A stretch of DNA of 64,000 nt, taken from contig NC_057371.1 of the NCBI RefSeq assembly GCF_016906535.1, forward strand, positions 2,418,001 to 2,482,000, in the 5' to 3' direction. The notes beneath the pieces were generated by a model, which had not been told where the DNA came from, searched no databases, and saw only the letters and a program-made list of their open reading frames with translations. Both the position numbers and the translations under genes were made by a program. The DNA comes from Rhizoctonia solani. Lineage: Eukaryota; Basidiomycota; Agaricomycetes; Cantharellales; Ceratobasidiaceae. Positions 57,948 through 64,000 of this stretch are shown here, piece after piece; within the stretch, counting starts at the first letter, position 1, and every line of letters starts with the position of its first letter.

Positions 57948-59482
57948 TTAGAAAGGCTGGGCCAAAAGGTTGGTAGTGCCGGAAGGAGCACCAGTCACAA
58001 CAGCGCGAGCACCGGCCTTCAGGGCTGAGGAGACCGCAGCAGGAGTTCCACCGCTGTTTCCGATACGGACAGCGATGTAGCCGGCCACGCGAGGACTATA
58101 TGCGTCAAATCAAATCAATCACTATCCTCGAGATGCGTACAACTAGCTACTTACGAGGCCATCGAGGTACCAGAGATTGTGTTGGTGCGTGTGGTTCCGC
58201 CGATCCAGGCGCTCAGGATGTTTACACCAGGTGCCCACACGTCAAGAACGGAACCGTAGTTGGAGAACGACGCCTTACGGTTGCTCGAGTCAACAGCACC
58301 GACAGTGTTGGCAGCGGCAACACGAGCAGGAGAGGTGCTGCCAGCATCGACGTTGCTGTTTCCAGCAGCGACGGCAAAGTGGAGACCACCAGAAATGGCG
58401 CTGCTGACGGCCGAGTCGACGGCGGTGCTGGCACCACCACCGAGAGACAGGTTGGCGACCGAGGGACGACCGCTGGAGCGAGCCTGAGTGGCAGCCCAGT
58501 TGATTCCCGCAATCACATCCGAGTTAGTGCCAGAGCCAGCGTCGGACAGCACTAAGTACGATGTTAGATCGTGATTTACGTATCATTAGCAAGCCCACTC
58601 ACCCTTGACGGCGATGATATTGGCCGAGGTAGCGACACCATAGCTGGCACCGACGGCAGTTCCGGCGGTGTCTGATACACACTATGGTGAGCATGGCCTT
58701 ACTTCGCAGAAATCAATACCACTTACGGGTTCCGTGGCCATTGCCGTCCTGGTTGGCGTACTATTGATGTATAAGTATCACAAGTTTACCAGACCGCGAG
58801 GATGAAGAGTACTTACGCCACCGAAGGTAGCACCCCAGCGAGCACGCCCGCCGAAGCTCGAGTGAGCAGTGTAGATACCCTGTGGTACGGCATGGTCAGA
58901 ATCCAATGTCGACCAGTAATAGTAAACATCAACGAACAGTGTCAATGCCGTATACATCGACGCCAGCACCGTTCGCACGCTTCTCGAGTCCCTCAGCAGC
59001 GGGAGCCCCACGAGCGACGAATGCAGAGGCCTCATCACCCTCCCTTTATATCGCCAGTCAGAACACAAAACAGCATTGAAAGAATCAAGCGCATACTCGT
59101 ATTCAATGCTCATGATACCGTCCTCAACGATGTACTCGACATCGCTCGACTGGCGGATCAAGTCGAGGTCCTTGCCCTGGAGAGTGGCAGAGTAGCCGTG
59201 GAAGGCAGTGCTGTACTTGTGGCCGACCTTGCCGCCGTTGGTGATGGCAGAGATGAGCTTGTTGACATGTGCGTCGGTAGAAACACCATCCTTGAGTTTG
59301 CTGTTGGGAAAAAGTGATTAGTAAGATCAACTTATGCAAATCAATAATGCGAGCTCTTACATAATATAAGAGTTGGACTTGACCGGACCAGCGTACTTGC
59401 TGATGGGGACGTTGTTGGTGGGGGCAGCGAGAGCCGGAAGGACGGCCGCAAGGAGAGCAGCAGAGACGAAGGTGGCGCGCAT
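57948..59482 (-). CDS. Secreted subtilisin-like serine protease (proteinase K type, S8)
   Basis: Broad-specificity extracellular or vacuolar endoprotease. The start at 59482 gives the signal peptide [19 protein letters not shown]. The inhibitor_I9 propeptide follows ([33 protein letters not shown]). The catalytic Asp is in [17 protein letters not shown], His in GNGHGTRHTAGT and Ser in SGTSMAS. The oxyanion Asn region is [13 protein letters not shown]. All triad residues are present. Around eight short introns were followed in frame. After the Ser motif the sequence reads SPRVAGY, where most family members have PHVAG. The end is TTNLLAQPF. It sits between two kinase genes with no obvious functional link. 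Confidence 0.92.
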
Positions 59483-60391
59483 AATAAAGAAGTAGGGAAA
59501 GAACTGAGACGACTGGACCAGGTAGCTTGCAACTAACTGCTGCTGGACTTCGGCGGTGTCGAATCCTTCTTTTATACTGGTTCGTAGGCTATAGAAGATA
59601 CCATTGACTATAGTTCGCCATTGGGTATGGCTATCACGTCGGCTGCGCTACATGTGTAAGGAAGTCATGAAGTCGAAGGAGACATGCGGTGGGTACCCGC
59701 ACGGCTTTGAAATGAACTTCGATGCTCACATGGAGGACCAGATATAGATGTTGCTTCATCAGACTTGGCGTCTCAAATCAGGTCAAAGAACCTGTATGCA
59801 TGAAGTCTCGTTTGGCTTGCGCAATCGGGGCCAGACATTAGTACTAGTTTGGGCTATATGTTCATAAGAACTAGAATCGCGCATGTGGATCTTACTCACG
59901 AGGTGCACTATCTAACTACCACGCGTGTGTACTCGGCATCGCTGACGATTGCTGACTCATTGAGGTATATCTTTTTGGTGCTCGCATCATGACGGGAGAA
60001 CATTAGTGATCCATCGAACCTGCAGTGCGAAGCATACAAACGTGACGGTTGTCACACCATTCATAGCTTCGAAGGTGTAACAGCAAATATGACTAATCAG
60101 CTTGATTACATTCCTTTTATGGAATATACACAACGACATATTGATCCTGGGCCAGTTTCTCGGAATGGTCGATCAATTAATGGGAAGTAAATTAGATAAT
60201 CAAATTGAGCTACCTAACATAACAAAAGCGTAAAAATACAGCTAGAAGCGATCAAACTTCAAAAATCTAAACGTACCAAAAATTCGACAACCCTTATCCA
60301 AAATTGTACCGTTCATTCAAGCAAAGAAGTTGCCCGTTCCGATTAGCGAATATCACCCCGGTGACGCCCCGGCTCCGTCTTTTCCTCTAAT
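59483..60391. other. Intergenic, subtilase promoter side
   Basis: Presumed promoter of the subtilase and 3' flank of kinase copy 2. No gene, repeat or RNA is supported. Confidence 0.4.
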
Positions 60392-61929
60392 CTATTGAAC
60401 TAACCATCGATGTTCTATCAATTGCTTCACGCTCTTCCGTTCCAATGGATCCCACATAACAATGCCCTTCATAAAATCTAGAAACGCATCCTTCTCATCA
60501 TGGCTCATCTTGTCCATGAACTTGGCTCCTAGCTGTCGGTGCTGCACAAGGAGATTGGGGTATTTAAATTTGCCTATATTTGGATCAGTCGAGGAGCGCT
60601 GTGTAGGAATGGATCATACCGCCAGAGTTAAAGTAGGATAAGGATGCTTTGCCTCTACTCAGCAATGAGCGCGGCGGAGGTCCAAGAAGGCTTGTCAGGT
60701 CTGCCAGCTGTTTCCGCATTGTCCTAATCTTGAATTCGGGATCGATGCCTTTGAAGAGTGGACTACCCGCCAAGAGCTCCCATACCTATCGACGCACTCC
60801 ACATCAGTAAACAGTTACAATCGCAAGGACGAGATGATAGGAGCCTACAATCATCCCAACGTCCCAAATGTCACTCCCCGTCCCATCTTCGCACCCAAGA
60901 AGTATCTCCGGCGCCGCATAACTTGCAGGTTCAAAGAGCGGTCTCGATTTTCCTCCTAGCTCGACTGCTGTACCAAAATCGTGGATTTTTGGAGGCCCGA
61001 CAGTTTTACCTGGGGCAAGTGGGCCAAAGTCTTCGTGTGACATGTGTATAATGTACCCTCCTGGAAGGACCTTGCTGGGAAAAGGATAAAGAGATTCGGA
61101 CTTTTCGAGTGCGGCAAGCATGGATGAGTGCTCTAATGGTATCAAGATATTGGATAGGGTTAAGTCTTTCGACTTTTTAATATTTTTTAAGCTGATGGGG
61201 CGTGATCAAATACGCACCACGATGGACGATCCCGCATTCGTTATGCAAATAGTCCAACCCGCTCAGGATGAAGCTAATCAACGTCTTCACGAACCCGGGC
61301 TCACATTGTCTTTCATTGTTGACCAGTTCGAAGCGATCCAAAAATACAGAAAGAGGCTCCCGCATCGGGTCATAGACTAAAACGGGATGAATGCCTTTTT
61401 GACCTTTGACCTCGAACGCATCAACTGCAGTGCGGAGGAATTGCAGTCCAGGATGAGACGGGTTCTTGGTCACTATCCGATGCGAAATGTAAGATTCGTG
61501 CTTATGCTGTTTGATTGCTGACGAGTCGGAGAAGTAAGAGGTGGAGATTTTAAGCGTCACGTAGCGCGTTGATAACCAGCGCCACCTTAATCTCATTAGT
61601 CTTTTGTTTACAAGTACTTGCAGGGGAGCGCACCTCGTAATATCCTTCGCTAACCATACCGTAGATGAGTTTCCAAATCCTAATTTGGCCACTAACTTAT
61701 ATGTGTCATTCAAAACTTGGCCAACCGTAGCAGGGTACCAGTATGCAGGGTCAAATTTATATAATAGTTCCTCGTCGATTCGTCCCAAGTGAAGCAATCG
61801 CCCCATCTGATCATCACTGGGAGTAAATTTACGTGTTCCGAATGTGCGAGATAACGGCCGTGTCAAAATTGACCTGCGAAGACAACATAAACCTGGTCCA
61901 GGCCTAGTAGTTCCCAAGTAGCCCAGCAT
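60392..61929 (-). CDS. SRPK-like serine/threonine protein kinase, copy 2
   Basis: Paralogue of the kinase at 55592-57114. The N-terminus is basic (LRRSILTRPLSRTFGTRKFT), again presequence-like. Then come NDTYKLVAKLGFGNSSTVWL, RYVTLKISTSYF (Lys), and the catalytic loop HRDLTLSNIL, formed by joining across an intron (CAT CGT G / AC TTA). KIHDFGTAVELGG is the DFG motif, then APEILLGCEDGTGSDIWDVG, LLGPPPRSLLSRGKASLSYF and GIVMWDPLERKSVKQLIEH. The canonical HRD is kept here, in contrast to HGD in copy 1. The kinase core looks complete. A substrate cannot be read from the sequence. Confidence 0.87.
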
Positions 61930-62304
61930 TGTTCTAGGATTTTAGAGCTGGATTATCGCCAGTTGTATTTTGTATCACCTCAAAGATCAAATGAGGTTCG
62001 TGTTAAAATAGATCCTGAGATTTAGGCGACAACAAACCGCAAAGATAGCAGGAGAACAAGGGTGTCCAAACCGGGTGGCGGGTGGCAACAAAGCATGTCA
62101 CATCTGTAATTGGTCCTGCTCAGCCTATAGTTCAGGGTAGGCGGCGCTTAATAGTTAGGCGCGCAGCTCTTCCGACTCTCAACTCCACATCCACGCAACC
62201 ACAACAGGTAAACCGTCTCTTCAATTTCCCAAAATTTAATCATTTGTTTCTGTGGGGTTTGTACACACTTGTGAATAACGCCGATAGTATTCATCATTAT
62301 CTTT
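61930..62304. other. Divergent promoter region, kinase 2 / Mpe1
   Basis: Short spacer between opposite starts. It presumably holds both promoters, but no motif was assigned. Confidence 0.4.
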
Positions 62305-63963
62305 ATGGCGTCATCTGTGTATTGGAAGTTCAAATCACAAAAGGACGAGTCGCGTGTGACGTTTGATGGACCAACGATCTCCGTCAGCGACCTCAAGCGC
62401 GAGATTATCCTACAGAATAACCTTGTTTCTTCAGCATCAGATTTTGACTTATTGATTGTCGACCCGACCACTGAGCAAGGTAAGCCCAGTCTATCGTATT
62501 TAATCTGGATTTTTACTGTTTTCTTTCAGAATTCAAGGATGACAACCAGCAGATCGCCCGCTCAACATCAGTGCTAGCCAAGCGACTCCCAGCAGCACGA
62601 CCTGGCAAGGGAAAAGCAGCCCAATATGTTGTGGGAATTAACCCCGGCGATATTTCCCGCCCTGACTCGACCACTGCTGGTGCTAACCGCCCGACACCAA
62701 AACCACAGGAACTTCCACAGATCGTTGTACCGGAGGGAACGTCCGCGGATGAAGCTGCAGGGATTGCTGCCATGTTCCAGGCCTCCCAAGAGGTTTGGGA
62801 TGAGACACAAGAGAAGATGGCCCAGTGAGTTGCATATTCTCTCTATTATTTTTCAGATCATTCACCGAGATGCAGAGCCACACCAGTATACACCAACCGG
62901 GGCGGCTTCCGGGGTGGTAAACCCTTCAATCAAGGAAATCGTGGTCAAGACGGTGCAAGGCAAGAGTCTAGGCCAGTTCCACCGGGATATATCTGTTACA
63001 GGTGTGCCAAGAAGGGTACGCCACCGCAGATAACACCTCGTATTTTTCTGAGATCTACTTTGTAGGTCATTGGATTCATGACTGTCCGACCAACGACGAC
63101 AGAGACTGGGACAACCGCCCAAGAGTCAAACGTACGACAGGCATTCCTCGAAGCTTCTTGAAGACCGTTGAGCAGACTACGGATGCCCCGCTTGGACAGG
63201 GTGTAATGGTTACGCCCGACGGAGGATTTGTTGTTGCTCAGCCAGACTCGTAAGCCTTTACTCTTCTCTGCCCTATCCTCTCTGACTCGACTATTGATAA
63301 GTGTGGCCTGGCAAAAACAACGTGCACGTCCCAAGGTTCTGACCTCTGCCGAAATCTATCAAAATCCTGCCCCTGCTGCCCATTCATCTTTGGCTTGTCC
63401 GATCTGCGACCGTTTAACAAAGAATGCTGTGCGCACACCATGTTGCAAACAAACGTTCTGCGAGGAATGTATTCAGACGCATCTGCTCGAACATGATTTC
63501 GTGTGTAAATGTGGAAAAAAGATTGCTAGTTTTGATCGTCTTGAAATGGATGACAAGAGGCGCGAGAAAGTAGGAGAGGTCGTTAGGAGTATGATTGAAG
63601 AGAGCCGAAAAGAGAGTGTAAGCTGATCGCTTTCCTTTGACGCAATCATGATGTTTATCAGTATATGTATATTTTCTAGGCAAAACAGGAAGCTGAAGAA
63701 TCCCAGCCAACCCCAGTTGCGACAACATCCTCTACACCTACTCCAGCCCCTGAAAAACCATCCACTCCTACAACAGCGAGCAACACTGGACCCGACCTCG
63801 CAGATCTCCAAGCCCAAATGGCCCAACTGTCGCAAATGCTTTCGAACCCCGGGTTACCGCAACAGGCTAAGCAGCAAGCACAACGACAAGCGGCCAAGAT
63901 TGGAGCAGAGATTCAAAAGTTGATGAATTCCGGGAACGGTGTGGCAGATGGGGAATGCAAATG
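62305..63963 (+). CDS. MPE1: Mpe1/RBBP6-type pre-mRNA 3'-end processing factor
   Basis: Subunit of the cleavage and polyadenylation factor. The start ATG gives the N-terminal DWNN ubiquitin-like domain (MASSVYWKFKSQKDESRVTF, ISVSDLKREIILQ, FDLLIVDPTTEQ). After a linker (EKMAQATPVYTNRGGF, using the acceptor GATGCAG at about 62873) comes a CCHC zinc knuckle (ICYRCAKKGHWIHDCP), then RPKVLTSAEIYQ and a RING-like domain (CPICDRLTKNAVRTPCCK, CEECIQTHLLEHDF, CKCGKK). The C-terminus is Pro/Thr-rich and then Gln-rich. In the open frame a stop falls at 63961-63963. One base out, the frame continues MQMMGGNMAGMGGGM to the window edge, which looks like the usual Gly/Met-rich tail, so the true end may lie beyond 64000. 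Introns near 62480, 62826, 63018, 63251 and 63620 all keep frame. Confidence 0.92.
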
Positions 63964-64000
63964 ATGGGCGGGAATATGGCAGGAATGGGCGGTGGTATGG

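Noticed and set aside
58100..58555. Plus-strand frames across the subtilase
   Set aside because: Antisense shadows of a codon-biased protease exon with an intact catalytic motif on the other strand.
55592..61929. Kinase-subtilase-kinase block as a functional cluster
   Set aside because: There is no shared promoter structure, pathway or linking enzyme. Duplication around an unrelated gene explains it better.
1..64000. Secondary-metabolite cluster built on the two BAHD enzymes and the alcohol dehydrogenase
   Set aside because: No backbone enzyme (PKS, NRPS, terpene synthase), P450 or transporter is present between them.

Overview
The window looks like nuclear DNA of an agaricomycete fungus. 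The genes are split by many introns of about 45-65 bases with GT...AG ends and CTAAC/CTGAC-like branch sites. The gene content includes NACHT-WD40 STAND proteins with a long helical N-terminus, a GPI-anchored chitin deacetylase, a proteinase K-type subtilase, a pepsin-like aspartic protease and SRPK-like kinases. The style of the NLR proteins is most like Rhizoctonia/Ceratobasidiaceae. That placement is inference from family resemblance, not a search result.

Layout. 0-3 kb: 3' part of a NACHT-WD40 gene (+). 3.6-4.7 kb: an unassigned coding-like stretch (-). 5.2-7.0 kb: a decayed BAHD-type acyltransferase (-), followed by a foldback element at 7.2-8.3 kb. 8.4-10.1 kb: secreted aspartic protease (-). 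11.1-12.9 kb: DUF676 serine esterase (+). 13.8-15.0 kb: a small unknown gene converging on a divergent Skp1-like gene. 15.9-16.1 kb: a detached remnant of the esterase's last exon. 16.7-21.6 kb: a second NACHT-WD40 gene carrying a 212-bp MITE-like insertion and a later frameshift. 22.6-24.5 kb: chitin deacetylase (+). 24.8-28.9 kb: two tandem histidine acid phosphatase (phytase-like) genes (-). 29.6-31.3 kb: probable Sld3-type replication regulator (+). 32.5-33.5 kb: a multi-span membrane protein (-). 33.5-36.4 kb: gene-poor. 36.4-41.9 kb: two tandem DUF4139-family genes (-). 43.6-45.4 kb: prenylcysteine oxidase (-). 46.4-48.3 kb: the better-preserved BAHD-type copy (-). 49.3-52.0 kb: a proline-rich repetitive protein (-). 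53.4-55.0 kb: zinc alcohol dehydrogenase (-). 55.6-61.9 kb: two SRPK-like kinases flanking a subtilase (all -). 62.3 kb to the end: Mpe1/RBBP6 3'-end processing factor (+).

Themes. Duplication followed by decay is the dominant pattern: acyltransferase, phosphatase, DUF4139, kinase, NLR and esterase-exon copies all occur. Secreted hydrolases (aspartic protease, subtilase, chitin deacetylase, acid phosphatases) suggest wall remodelling and nutrient capture. Core genes (Mpe1, Sld3-like) sit between accessory ones. Several otherwise well-conserved genes are one base short at a short homopolymer, so some apparent pseudogenes may be assembly errors. I found no CRISPR array, rRNA, convincing tRNA or operon-like system. 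The most unusual structure is the MITE in the NLR gene: its ends could serve as splice sites and restore the reading frame.
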